Origin: JAWMQL01 sp033283165
GTDB lineage: Bacteria > Pseudomonadota > Gammaproteobacteria > Pseudomonadales > Halieaceae
Assembly (NCBI GenBank): GCA_033283165.1
Contig: JAWMQL010000016.1
Coordinates: forward strand, 1 to 15,452
Reading direction: 5' to 3'
Length of the DNA: 15,452 nt
This document shows, piece after piece, positions 1 through 7,570 of this stretch (position 1 is its first letter; every line of letters begins with the position of its first letter). The notes below the pieces were generated by a model. The model did no database searches, had not been told where the DNA came from, and was given only the letters and a program-made list of their open reading frames with translations. The translations under genes were made by a program, and so were the position numbers.

Positions 1-23
1 TCTACCAACTGAGCTATTCCCGC
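1..23 (-). tRNA. tRNA-Gly, 5' end only (cut by window edge)
   Basis: Read on the minus strand, these bases are identical to the first 23 nt of the tRNA-Gly(GCC) copy at 81-126: 5' acceptor strand GCGGGAA, then TA, then the D-arm start GCTCAGTTGGTAGA. The anticodon and 3' half lie outside the window, so the identity is inferred from the neighbouring copy. In gammaproteobacteria a tRNA-Gly commonly lies just downstream of pgsA, as seen here. Confidence 0.7.
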
Positions 24-80
24 ACAACAAGCGTTTATCCACCGCCGTGGTCGCCGGAACCGGCGAGGCTGGGCGCCCCC

Positions 81-126
81 CCTCAACCTTGGCAAGGTTG
101 CGCTCTACCAACTGAGCTATTCCCGC
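81..126 (-). pseudogene. Truncated tRNA-Gly(GCC): T-arm and 3' acceptor missing
   Basis: On the minus strand the sequence reads as the 5' acceptor strand GCGGGAA, D-arm GCTC/GAGC, and an anticodon arm CAACC-TTGCCAA-GGTTG with anticodon GCC, followed by AGG. No T-loop (TTCRANT type) and no TTCCCGC strand to close the acceptor stem follow. Instead there is unrelated GC-rich sequence (24-80) with a small CGCCG/CGGCG hairpin, and then a second tRNA-Gly starts at position 23. It should not yield a functional tRNA. It could be a decayed tandem duplicate, a recombination scar or an assembly artefact. Confidence 0.75.
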
Positions 127-205
127 ATGATGCAAGGGCGTCTATTCTAGTAGGTGCCATTCAGGAGTCAAGCAATTTCCACAGAACCTTTCGTAACACA
201 CTGAA

Positions 206-778
206 TTAAAAAGAATTATCCTGATCCTTGATGACACTCCAGGCGGCTTTGAGATAGGCGAACATGGACCACAGAGTGAGGACAGCCGCCGTGTACAACA
301 GCACATAGGCGCCTCCCAGCAGCCAGCCCTCCTGGGTGCGAGGATCGATGGCCAGCAGGCAGATGATGGCAACCATCTGAAATGCTGTCTTTATCTTCCC
401 GATGTAATTCACCGCCACCGACGTGCGCTGGCCCAACTCCGCCATCCACTCGCGCAGGGCCGATATGACAATTTCACGCCCGATAATCACCGCCGCCGCC
501 AGGGTGAACAGCATGGTGTCGTGGCGTTCGATCAGCAGGACCAGCGCCACCGCCACCATCAATTTGTCGGCCACGGGGTCGAGAAATGCTCCAAACGCTG
601 TCATCTGCCCCAGCCGCCGTGCCAGGTAACCGTCAAACCAGTCCGTCACCGCCGCCAGGGTGAATACCCCGGCGGCGAACCACAGGTGATATTTGAACGG
701 CAAATAGAACAATACCACCAGCACCGGGATCAGGAGAATCCGCACGATGGTGAGCGTATTCGGGATGTTGATACTCAA
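206..778 (-). CDS. pgsA: CDP-diacylglycerol--glycerol-3-phosphate 3-phosphatidyltransferase
   Basis: Integral inner-membrane enzyme that condenses CDP-diacylglycerol with sn-glycerol 3-phosphate to phosphatidylglycerophosphate, the committed step to phosphatidylglycerol and cardiolipin. The 190-aa length fits the family. The CDP-alcohol phosphotransferase signature D-x2-D-G-x2-A-R-x8-G-x3-D-x3-D is complete, with D46, D49, G50, A53, R54, G63, D67 and D71. Several hydrophobic helices flank it (roughly 8-28, 32-46, 72-84, 88-104, 128-145, 155-175). The start codon is TTG: the N-terminus MSINIPNTLT matches the usual PgsA beginning, and the TTG overlaps the uvrC stop (TTGA), so translation is probably coupled to uvrC. 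tRNA-Gly lies downstream, as in other gammaproteobacteria. Confidence 0.95.
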   Translation of the reverse strand: MSINIPNTLTIVRILLIPVLVVLFYLPFKYHLWFAAGVFTLAAVTDWFDGYLARRLGQMTAFGAFLDPVADKLMVAVALVLLIERHDTMLFTLAAAVIIGREIVISALREWMAELGQRTSVAVNYIGKIKTAFQMVAIICLLAIDPRTQEGWLLGGAYVLLYTAAVLTLWSMFAYLKAAWSVIKDQDNSF

Positions 779-2616
779 AGTTTGCCCTGGTCCTGTACGT
801 TGTGCAGGTAATCATAAATCTGTTGCGCCATGGTGGCACTAATCCCGCTGATTTTCTTCAGTTCTTCCACGTTGGCGTTCTGCACCCCGCTGGCGCTGCC
901 GAAATGCCGCAACAGCTCGCGGCGACGTTTGGCCCCCACCCCGGGAATGCCTTCCAGTACGGATTGCTGTCGCGCCTTGCCGCGACGGGCGCGGTGGCCC
1001 GTGATGGCGAAACGGTGGGCCTCGTCCCGGATATGCTGGATCAGGTGCAGGGCCGGGCTGTCGCCGGGCAATTGCCTCTCCTGGCCCGAGTCGCCACGCA
1101 CCAGGGTTTCGAAGCCGGCCTTGCGGGTGGTTCCCTTGGCCACACCGATGACTTCCACGCCAGTGATCTGCAGGTCGCGCAGCACACTCATGGCCTGCGC
1201 TACCTGGCCCTTGCCGCCGTCGATGAACAGGATATCCGGAAGCGCGCCCTCCCCCGACTGGATACGCTTGTAGCGCCGCTCCAGCGCCTGCTGCATGGCG
1301 GCGTAGTCATCGCCCGCGGTAATGCCTTTGATATTGAACTTGCGATAGTCCGACTTGAGGGGGCCGTTGTTATCGAAAACCACGCATGAGGCGACTGTGG
1401 CCTCGCCAGCGCTGTGACTGATGTCGAAACACTCCATGCGCTGCGGCAGTTCCGGCAATTGCAGGGTGTCCTGCAGCGCCTGCAGCCGGTCCAATACAGT
1501 CTGACGACCCGCCAGGTGAGACTGCAGGTTGGTGCTGGCCGTTTGCTCCGCGAGCTTGAGCCAGCGCGCCCGCGCTTCCCGCACCCGGTGCCGCAGCTTC
1601 ACCTTGCGTCCGGCCTGCACGCTGAATGCTTCCTGCAGGGTGGCAGCATCCTCCAATTTGCAGTTCACCAGCAATTCACCGGGGATTGCACGCACGCCGC
1701 TGAGGTAGAACTGGGGCAGGAACGCAGCCAGTACTGCGGCCGCATCCTCCTCCAGTTTCAGCGGCGGGTAGAAAGTCTTGCTCCCCAGCACCCGGGCACC
1801 GCGCACGAACAGTACCTGGACGCAGGCGCGACCATTGGCGACCGCCGCGGCCAGAATATCCAGGTCGCCGCTGACACCCTCGATCCCCTGGCTGGCCTGC
1901 ACAGACTGCAGCTGCCGCAGCTGATCCCGATAGGCAGCGGCTTTCTCGTATTCCAGGTCCGCCGCGGCTTTTTCCATGTCGTCGGCCAGTCGCACCATCA
2001 GTTCCTGCGACTTGCCGCGCAGGAACAGGGCCGTAGCTTCCACCTGGGCGGCGTAGTCTTCCTCACTCACCAGTCCTGCCACACAGGGACCGGTGCAGCG
2101 GTCGATCTGGTACTGCAGGCAGGGCCGCGAGCGATTGCGAAAGTAGCTGTCCTCGCACTGGCGCACTTTGAACACTTTCTGCAGGAAGTGCAGGGATTCC
2201 CGCACCGCGCCGGCACTCGGATAGGGCCCGAAGTACTGGCCTTTGCGCCGTTTGGTGCCGCGATGCAGGCTGAGTCGGGGGAAACGGTCCTCGGAGCTGA
2301 GGTAGATATAGGGATAGGACTTATCATCCCGCAGCAGGATATTGTAAGGCGGCTGGTGTGCCTTGATCAGGTTGTGTTCCAGCAACAGGGCGTCCACCTC
2401 GGTACTGGTCACGGTGACCTGGATGTCGGCAATGCGCGCCACCAGGGCCATGGTTTTCTCGGTCAGGCCCGAGGCCCGGAAGTAACTGCCCACCCGGTTC
2501 CTGAGATTCTTGGCCTTGCCCACGTACAACAATGTGCCCTCACTGTCGTACATCTGGTAGACACCGGGCCGGGTGGTCAGGGTCTTCAGGAAGGCCTTGG
2601 GGTCGAACCCGGTCAT
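775..2616 (-). CDS. uvrC: Excinuclease ABC subunit C
   Basis: Nuclease subunit of UvrABC nucleotide excision repair; it makes the 3' and 5' incisions around a lesion. The 613-aa protein shows the standard order. An N-terminal GIY-YIG nuclease domain covers about 15-95 (GVY at 18-20, YVG at 31-33, catalytic-type E80). Four cysteines C154, C166, C174 and C178 sit at the spacing of the iron-sulfur site in E. coli UvrC. A UVR domain (UvrB binding) covers about 204-240. The RNase H-like 5' nuclease domain covers about 390-545 with D398, D437, D466 and H541 in the expected motifs (FDIS, FIDGGKGQ, GHR). Two C-terminal helix-hairpin-helix motifs (about 553-605) bind DNA. It overlaps murB upstream and pgsA downstream by 4 nt each, consistent with one coupled operon. 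Confidence 0.97.
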   Translation of the reverse strand: MTGFDPKAFLKTLTTRPGVYQMYDSEGTLLYVGKAKNLRNRVGSYFRASGLTEKTMALVARIADIQVTVTSTEVDALLLEHNLIKAHQPPYNILLRDDKSYPYIYLSSEDRFPRLSLHRGTKRRKGQYFGPYPSAGAVRESLHFLQKVFKVRQCEDSYFRNRSRPCLQYQIDRCTGPCVAGLVSEEDYAAQVEATALFLRGKSQELMVRLADDMEKAAADLEYEKAAAYRDQLRQLQSVQASQGIEGVSGDLDILAAAVANGRACVQVLFVRGARVLGSKTFYPPLKLEEDAAAVLAAFLPQFYLSGVRAIPGELLVNCKLEDAATLQEAFSVQAGRKVKLRHRVREARARWLKLAEQTASTNLQSHLAGRQTVLDRLQALQDTLQLPELPQRMECFDISHSAGEATVASCVVFDNNGPLKSDYRKFNIKGITAGDDYAAMQQALERRYKRIQSGEGALPDILFIDGGKGQVAQAMSVLRDLQITGVEVIGVAKGTTRKAGFETLVRGDSGQERQLPGDSPALHLIQHIRDEAHRFAITGHRARRGKARQQSVLEGIPGVGAKRRRELLRHFGSASGVQNANVEELKKISGISATMAQQIYDYLHNVQDQGKL

Positions 2617-3641
2617 GCCGTGCCACCGTAAACCCGCGGCTCCAGTTCCAGCAGGATGCCAAACCTGTCGGCCACCGACCGCCGTATATCCGCCGCCAGG
2701 TCCAGCACATCCACGCCGCTGTCACTGGCGTAGTTGACCACGACCAGGGCGTGGTCCGGATGTACACCCACGCCGCCGCGGCGGCAACCTTTCCAGCCAC
2801 ACTGCTCGATCAACCAGGCGGCGGGGATTTTCTGCCGTCCGTCGGTCTGGGGATAGGCAGGCATATGGGTGAATTCACGCCGGGTATAGGCCGCCTGTTC
2901 GAAGGAGATCACCGGGTTCTTGAAGAAACTGCCGACATTGGGAATCTGCGCGGGGTCGGGCAATTTGCTGCGACGGATGGCAACCACCGCTTCAAACACC
3001 TGGTCGGGCGTCGGGTCAGTAATACCCTGCTCGGCGAGAAAACTCGCCAGCGCGGGATACTCGGCCACCACCTGTGGTTGGCGGTCCAACTGTATTTCCA
3101 GTGCCGTAATCACCACCCGGTCCCGTAACTCATCCTTGAAGATGCTGTGTCGATAGGCAAACTGACACTCCTGCCGGCCAAGCCGCAACGTTTCGCCGCT
3201 GGCGATATCCAGCGCCTCCACTACCTCGACCCGCGGCGCCAGCTCCACCCCGTAGGCGCCTATATTCTGGACCGGTGCGGCGCCCACCGTGCCCGGTATC
3301 AACGCCAGGTTTTCCAACCCGAAGTACCGCTGCTGCAGGCACCAGTGAACCAGACCGTGCCAATCCTCCCCTGCCGCAACCCGCAACCGCACCCGCTGGT
3401 CGTCCTCGACCAGTCGCTGGATACCCCGGCTGCGCTGCAAGAGCACCAGGGCGTCCAGGTCGCCCGCCAGGATCACGTTGCTGCCCTGCCCCAGCGTCAC
3501 CAGCGGTAAACCTTCCGCCAGCGACCAGGCTACCGCGTCCTGGAGTTCGTCAAGCGAGGCAATAGACACCAGGGCCCGGGCCCTGGCCTCCAGGGCGAGC
3601 GTATTACAGTTCTTGAGGCTTGCCCCGAACCTAACGTGCAT
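2613..3641 (-). CDS. murB: UDP-N-acetylenolpyruvoylglucosamine reductase
   Basis: FAD-dependent cytoplasmic enzyme that reduces the enolpyruvyl group of UDP-GlcNAc-enolpyruvate with NADPH to give UDP-MurNAc, the second committed step of peptidoglycan precursor synthesis. The length of 342 aa equals the E. coli type I enzyme. FAD-binding motifs are visible: GQGSNV at 51-56 and the IPGTVGAAPVQNIGAYG stretch at 115-131. YRHSIFK (163-169) carries the conserved Arg, GSFFKNP (237-243) carries catalytic Ser238, and a C-terminal glutamate sits in LELEP (331-335). The insertion typical of type I MurB (Y-loop and extra residues around 185-215) is present. The ATG lies within the 3' end of the phosphatase gene (11-nt overlap) and the stop overlaps uvrC by 4 nt. 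Confidence 0.97.
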   Translation of the reverse strand: MHVRFGASLKNCNTLALEARARALVSIASLDELQDAVAWSLAEGLPLVTLGQGSNVILAGDLDALVLLQRSRGIQRLVEDDQRVRLRVAAGEDWHGLVHWCLQQRYFGLENLALIPGTVGAAPVQNIGAYGVELAPRVEVVEALDIASGETLRLGRQECQFAYRHSIFKDELRDRVVITALEIQLDRQPQVVAEYPALASFLAEQGITDPTPDQVFEAVVAIRRSKLPDPAQIPNVGSFFKNPVISFEQAAYTRREFTHMPAYPQTDGRQKIPAAWLIEQCGWKGCRRGGVGVHPDHALVVVNYASDSGVDVLDLAADIRRSVADRFGILLELEPRVYGGTA

Positions 3642-4116
3642 CGCCGATCGCCCGCAACAGGCCGCGGCTGGCCTCCTCTACCAGGTCCAGAACGTGGTCG
3701 AACCCGTCGGCACCACCGTAATACGGATCGGGCACCTCTCGCTCTGCCTGTCCGTGGGCGTATTCCAGGAACAGGCCGATCCGACCCCTGTAGTCTGCAG
3801 GCGCTAGCGCCCGGATATCGCGCAGGTTGGCGTGGTCCATCGCGAGGATGTAATCGAATTGTTCGAAATCCTCAGTGCACAACTGTCGCGCACGGAGCGT
3901 CGAGAGGTCGTAACCGCGCTGCCGTGCCGCGCTGCTGGCGCGTCGGTCGGGAGCCTCGCCCACGTGCCATTCCCCGGTACCGCAGGAGTCGACGTGTATC
4001 TGCCCGGCCAGGCCTTCGTCCGTTACCATGGCCTGAAACACCCCATGGGCGGTCGGCGAACGGCAGATGTTGCCGAGGCAGACGAACAGTACTTTCGTGG
4101 TTTCACGTTTGCTCAT
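3631..4116 (-). CDS. Low-molecular-weight protein-tyrosine phosphatase
   Basis: Cytoplasmic phosphotyrosine phosphatase of the LMW-PTP (Wzb/YfkJ/arsenate reductase-like) fold, 161 aa. The P-loop C-x5-R-S is at 13-20 (C13 nucleophile, R19). The general-acid loop DPYYGG begins at D130. The central sequence STLRARQL resembles the usual SxHxARxL segment but has R in place of the common His. Its substrate is unknown; without an adjacent tyrosine kinase or polysaccharide locus, an exopolysaccharide role cannot be assigned. It is the first gene in this window of the overlapping minus-strand block leading into murB. No strong ribosome-binding site is seen before the ATG. The region upstream (above 4117) changes character abruptly. 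Confidence 0.93.
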   Translation of the reverse strand: MSKRETTKVLFVCLGNICRSPTAHGVFQAMVTDEGLAGQIHVDSCGTGEWHVGEAPDRRASSAARQRGYDLSTLRARQLCTEDFEQFDYILAMDHANLRDIRALAPADYRGRIGLFLEYAHGQAEREVPDPYYGGADGFDHVLDLVEEASRGLLRAIGDAR

Positions 4117-4370
4117 AAAGCGCTATTAATCAATTAGTTGCGTAACCTGTCGAGCCGGTGCCCTGCGGCCACATTTAAACTACCCAGAGCGAGAATTGTA
4201 CCCAAAACGAAGCCTTGAATGGCATATAAAGGGACCTGAATATACTGCGGGCGTTGGTTTGCCAGGTGTGCGGATAAAGTGTGGAAGAAGGGTTAGAGAA
4301 TTAGCGCGGGCGGAATCCGGAGAGGAACCAGGCACCTGGGTAGTACGGTGCCTCTTAAACGTCTTGCGAG
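4117..4370. other. Intergenic region with inverted repeat at 4330-4353
   Basis: No convincing gene lies between the phosphatase start and the next ORF. The only structure I see is a perfect 7-bp inverted repeat AGGCACC (4330-4336) / GGTGCCT (4347-4353) with a 10-nt loop, just 3' of the minus-strand ORF at 4371-4736. There is no T-run after it on either strand, so it could be a weak or Rho-assisted terminator or an RNA-stabilising hairpin rather than a classical intrinsic terminator. Confidence 0.4.
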
Positions 4371-4736
4371 CTAGTTGACATACGGCTCGACATCTTGACT
4401 GGAAACGACGAACCATACTTTGGAGCCGTTCTCCAGGATGGCGAGATTTGCCTGTTGACCGGCGATCTCAACATTGTCATTCGATGAGTCCTCCGGAATT
4501 GTCCCGCAGTAGAAGTAAAGCCCGGAAGCCTCCAGCTTTATAGTTCCCCCGGCGCAGCTGCCCTTTCTGGCGGCGGACCATCCCCGACCCGAATTATCGT
4601 AGATCCAGAGATTGGGGTTATTCCCTGCTGTCTGGTCATCAATCACAATCCCATACTCGCCCTTCTCTTCTACATAAACGATGACACGTTCACCAATATC
4701 CATCTCTCTTAACTGCTCAATATGCTGTTCGGTCAA
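4371..4736 (-). CDS. Hypothetical protein, soluble, beta-rich
   Basis: Open frame of 121 codons that I do not recognise. The predicted product is acidic, soluble and probably rich in beta strands (for example GERVIVYVEE near 16-25, and VWFVVSSQDVEPYV at the C-terminus), with two cysteines near the middle (in GSCAGG and YFYCG). No signal peptide or membrane segment is visible. The start is uncertain. The longest form uses TTG with no clear ribosome-binding site. An in-frame ATG at 4703 (residue 12) is preceded by AAGAGAG, but too close for good spacing. The gene stands alone on the minus strand, with an inverted repeat 3' of it. It is the first gene after the housekeeping block. Confidence 0.55.
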   Translation of the reverse strand: MTEQHIEQLREMDIGERVIVYVEEKGEYGIVIDDQTAGNNPNLWIYDNSGRGWSAARKGSCAGGTIKLEASGLYFYCGTIPEDSSNDNVEIAGQQANLAILENGSKVWFVVSSQDVEPYVN

Positions 4737-4931
4737 GCCGGCTGGCGATTGTGAACAATGTGGCCGTAGATTGCATTGTAGGCAACAGGGTCCGGTTACG
4801 ACGCGGATAGCGCAAACACTGGGTCAACTCTGGTCAAAGATTGCGATAATAGTCATGTCATTGGCGTACCGTGCCATTTTTTCAAAACGCTACTCTGATA
4901 CGATTTCATTAGTTTGTGACAGGTGCTAACA

Positions 4932-5225
4932 ATGATCGAGTATCAAGACGATTACGTCGGGGCACAGCTAAAGAAACTGCGCGAGTCGGGACAGATGGAA
5001 CACAACCCTTACGCCGGCAAACCGCTGGAACTGGACAGATACTTCAAGTCGCCCGGCGAAACTCGTGCAATCAACAAGTTTTTAGCTGACGCGGGATTCA
5101 AACCACCTAAATTACAAGCGCTGGCGCAGCTTCGCGAGAAGGAGCAGGCATACGCGAACAACCCTTCAGAGCGGCGCAAGCAGGAAGTTATCGAGGCCAG
5201 GCTGCGTTACAACGTCCTGCGCTAG
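4932..5225 (+). CDS. DUF1992 / DnaJC28-type conserved domain protein
   Basis: 97-aa soluble protein. The central part, with GKPLELDRYF at 29-38 followed by a segment containing INKFL-ADAGFKPP at about 47-59, matches the DUF1992 family (the conserved domain of DnaJ homolog subfamily C member 28) by recollection of the GKPLELDD...ILKNAGYLPP pattern. The C-terminal half is a charged helix (about 62-92), probably coiled. Molecular function of the family is unknown. I chose the ATG at 4932 rather than the GTG at 4923, because AGG at 4921-4923 then gives a ribosome-binding site 8 nt before the ATG. A possible decayed copy of the 63-bp element family begins at its stop codon. Confidence 0.75.
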   Translation: MIEYQDDYVGAQLKKLRESGQMEHNPYAGKPLELDRYFKSPGETRAINKFLADAGFKPPKLQALAQLREKEQAYANNPSERRKQEVIEARLRYNVLR

Positions 5226-5279
5226 GCGAAAGCTGAGGTTATTGGCCCTGGGCGTTCTGTAACGTCGCTTATAGCCCCT
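5223..5279 (+). repeat. Possible decayed copy of the 63-bp gene-associated element
   Basis: Starts at the stop codon of the preceding gene with TAGGCGAAAGC and ends with CGTCGCTTATAGCCCCT. The two ends are roughly inverted and resemble the left (GAGGTGGAAGC) and right (GTCCGCTATCGCCT) ends of the clear copies. Length is 57 rather than 63 bp. Position and orientation (3' of a gene, same strand) fit the family, but the match is weak. Confidence 0.35.
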
Positions 5280-5927
5280 GGCAAGAACAGCAGGGGATCA
5301 CCGAGTTACACAGAGATAGGTCGCCTGACCCCTGCCCATGACATCAGCCGCACCTTGTCCAGACGCGTATCGTGGCGCGAATAGGCCACTGAATTGAGCG
5401 CCGTGCACTAGTTGCACAACCTCAGCCCCTTTCTCGGAGCGCTGAAAATAATGCCGCCCATCAAGTAGACCGTGCACAAATAATCGTGTCTGCCAGGTTG
5501 CTGCTCTCCCCTGATTGAGCGGACAAAGGGATTCCAGGTATCGCCGAGTGTTCGAGAAAAGGGATCTGGCAGGTTTACTCGTAAAACCTGAAATCACAAG
5601 TTCCAGGCGAACGCAGACCCGATGTGCCCTGTTCGATTCCGGGGCCCAGATCCATCCGCTTTTACCTCACAAGAGATAACCACCTGGCAGGGGAAGTACA
5701 GTCATTTTCTCAATCAGTGAACCAGGGCAGAAACTATATATTTCACGATCGAACAAGAGAGTATTTTTTAAGCTCGAATTTGTATAACAGCCTATGAAAC
5801 GCGTGCTATTTTCCTAGTCACTGCATCAAAGCAGTACATGCAGATCCTCGCCCTGATTCTAGTGGCCAGTGGTATCCGAATGTTGCTTGGGCGGGATAAC
5901 TTCGACACTAATATGGAGATCCACCAA
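5280..5927. other. Gene-free stretch of about 650 bp
   Basis: No convincing gene. A minus-strand open frame at 5298-5597 has no recognisable domain, no good ribosome-binding site and a composition typical of non-coding frames. The part from about 5690 to 5820 is AT-rich and contains TATAAC near 5783, which could belong to a promoter for the exported protein at 5928, but I see no good -35 partner. Confidence 0.4.
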
Positions 5928-6272
5928 GTGAAAACTGTGATAAGCATTGTTGCGGGAGCAGTATTTTGTGCGGCGTCCGGCTATGCCTTAGCGGGCAGCA
6001 GCGCAGAGAAATTAAGTCAAGCCGGCTTCGTGTGTTTTAACGCAGGCCCCAGTAACTGGGTCCATTGTTGGCGAGCCAAGGACTTCTCAGATCGGGCCAT
6101 AGCGGTCAAAGTGTTTTCTGAGGATGGGTCGGAATTTCTGGGTACGGAACTGCTTCTTCATGAAGACGTCTATAATGGGCAACCCTGCCCACAAGATGGT
6201 GGCGAATGGGAATACCAGGGAGCGATACCTTATTTTGCGTGCCATCACTTCCACACGGGCCATCACGACTAA
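5928..6272 (+). CDS. Small exported protein with four mature cysteines and a His-rich tail
   Basis: 114-aa protein that I do not recognise. I chose the GTG at 5928, although the frame is open further upstream, for two reasons. GGAG at 5915-5918 lies 9 nt before it, and this start gives a textbook signal peptide: Lys at 2, a hydrophobic core at about 4-18 and an A-L-A cleavage site after residue 22. The mature part has cysteines C36, C47, C87 and C105, enough for two disulfides. The C-terminus (105-114) contains a cysteine and five histidines, suggesting metal binding, which is inference only. It is likely periplasmic. It converges with the GST gene at 6392-7090. Confidence 0.65.
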   Translation: MKTVISIVAGAVFCAASGYALAGSSAEKLSQAGFVCFNAGPSNWVHCWRAKDFSDRAIAVKVFSEDGSEFLGTELLLHEDVYNGQPCPQDGGEWEYQGAIPYFACHHFHTGHHD

Positions 6273-6391
6273 GGCTGACGATATTGTCGGAGTAGCGGCT
6301 GTTTGGTTTTGGCCCACTACTCTTCTCGTGTTCTGGAACGATTTGGCGAGCCGATACTTCGACACGCTTCGTCAGGAATCCTGGTAGACGA

Positions 6392-7090
6392 TCAGTGGGC
6401 AGCAACACCACCGCGTCGGTAGAGCCCAGGCGACACCTCGGCGTATTTTTCCGCATTCTTGAATCCTGGCCGAGCGCGTAAACGCTCCAGATACGCTAAC
6501 GTCCTGGGTGAATTCCCGGTCCCCAAATCCATGAGTCCCCATGAATGGAATGTATGAAGACTCCATCCACACATCGTGTCGGCGACACTGAAACCACTGG
6601 CAAGAAGGTACTCACTGCCTCGCTCTTTAAAATGAGACTCGAAGCGTGCAACATTATCGCGGAATACGTGCCGCATCGGCTCGACAACATCCGACTCTAT
6701 TTCAGTCAAACTCTTTCCCCCATTCATCAGGGTTGGAATCAAGGGAATCCGGAATGTAATGCAGGTCTCAGCCATTGCAATCCACTGCAGTGCTTCCAGT
6801 CTTTCATTAGCTGTTCCAAGCCATGATCGATCTTTCTCGTACCTTTCGGCCAGAACCTGAGAAATAACACCCGATTCACTAACCTCCATGCCATCTATCT
6901 GCAATGTGGGTAATTTGTGAGATTGCGTTACGCCATACTCACGCATCTGAGTAGCATAGGGTTTGCCCGGTACGAGCATACATATCTCAAACTCACTAAC
7001 ATCCATTTCTTCCAAAAGCCAAATGCAACGAAAGGCTCTTGAGTGGACTACACCGGGAATCGCGACATGAAATAGCCTCGGGTAAGACAT
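6392..7090 (-). CDS. Glutathione S-transferase family protein
   Basis: 232-aa cytosolic GST-fold protein. The N-terminal thioredoxin-like domain (about 5-84) has S17 and R18 in the active-site region (VVHSRAFRCIWLLEEM), the cis-proline motif KLPTL (P61) and the glutathione-binding SESGVI (E72, S73). The helical C-terminal domain has the N-capping box S-V-A-D at 168-171 and ends in the common LERLRARPGF motif (201-210). Family members conjugate, reduce or isomerise substrates with glutathione; the substrate here is unknown. The frame is open to 7312, but the ATG at 7090 is clearly the start. AAGGAG lies 9 nt upstream (7100-7105), MSYPRLFHV begins the domain, and the extension has no homology and crosses a repeat fragment. 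Confidence 0.88.
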   Translation of the reverse strand: MSYPRLFHVAIPGVVHSRAFRCIWLLEEMDVSEFEICMLVPGKPYATQMREYGVTQSHKLPTLQIDGMEVSESGVISQVLAERYEKDRSWLGTANERLEALQWIAMAETCITFRIPLIPTLMNGGKSLTEIESDVVEPMRHVFRDNVARFESHFKERGSEYLLASGFSVADTMCGWSLHTFHSWGLMDLGTGNSPRTLAYLERLRARPGFKNAEKYAEVSPGLYRRGGVAAH

Positions 7091-7131
7091 ATAGTGTGAC
7101 TCCTTGCCTGAGATCAGGGATTGCTGTAAGC

Positions 7132-7145
7132 GTCCGCTATCGTTT
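7132..7145 (+). repeat. Isolated half-site of the 63-bp element family
   Basis: GTCCGCTATCG at 7132-7142 is identical to the right end of the clear repeat copies and then diverges (TTT instead of CCT). No matching left end is found 50 bp upstream. It lies between the GST start and the broken gene at 7384-7479. It may be a remnant of a rearranged copy or, since it is short, chance. Confidence 0.35.
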
Positions 7146-7383
7146 TGGGGGTCTCGTATGGTCGGGGAATCACCTGCGTAAAAATGCTCGGTAACGTAAT
7201 CGTCTGATAACCTGAGCGACCAGTCCGTATAAGCCAGATCGGCATGGCCCATTGTTGCCGGGCGAATCGTCATGGGCACCGCCTGGAAGCTAATAATGGT
7301 GATCTGGTTCACGTAACCGCGGCTACCGTTTTCACATCACCGAGGTCATTCTGGTTTGAGGTGTCTGGCACTCCACATAAAGA

Positions 7384-7479
7384 CTATAGCCGCTCACGAG
7401 CGGCAAAATAGAAAGAAGCGTGTTCTGCCATGTCTGCGTAACGGCGCAAGATTACGTCCAACATCTCATACTCCGTCAT
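7384..7479 (-). pseudogene. Remnant of the three-helix membrane protein family (frameshifted)
   Basis: A 31-codon frame begins MTEYEMLD, like the MSEYELND and MAEYELID starts of the family members at 14887 and 8803, and continues with MAEHASFYF, where the others enter their first membrane helix. It then stops at TAG. In the +1 frame the sequence continues LPLVSGYSLYV (about 7390-7420), which resembles the LTVLSAYAVIAF part of the relatives before similarity fades. I therefore read it as a broken paralogue with a frameshift and a lost 3' part. AGAGAG about 5 nt before the ATG may be the old ribosome-binding site. It could instead be a real 31-aa small protein. Confidence 0.45.
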
Positions 7480-7570
7480 TCGGTCTCTCTTTTGTTGTTA
7501 TCCCTACGTGAAGGATAGGCCGAATGTCGCAAACCGGGCGGACGCGGCTCTGGGATCAGGCCCTGGATCA

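Noticed and set aside
1414..2631. 405-codon plus-strand open frame
   Set aside because: It is the antisense shadow of uvrC, whose domains and catalytic residues are all intact on the minus strand.
5298..5597. 99-codon minus-strand open frame
   Set aside because: No recognisable domain, no ribosome-binding site and no conserved context; treated as non-coding.
5620..5655. tRNA T-arm-like sequence (CCCTG-TTCGATT-CCGGGG)
   Set aside because: No D-arm, anticodon arm or matching 5' acceptor strand lies upstream, and the stem has a mismatch. It may be chance or a distant attachment-site relic, but it cannot be supported.
7091..7312. 74-residue N-terminal extension of the GST protein
   Set aside because: There is no homology to any GST. 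A strong AAGGAG ribosome-binding site precedes the ATG at 7090, and the extension crosses a repeat half-site.
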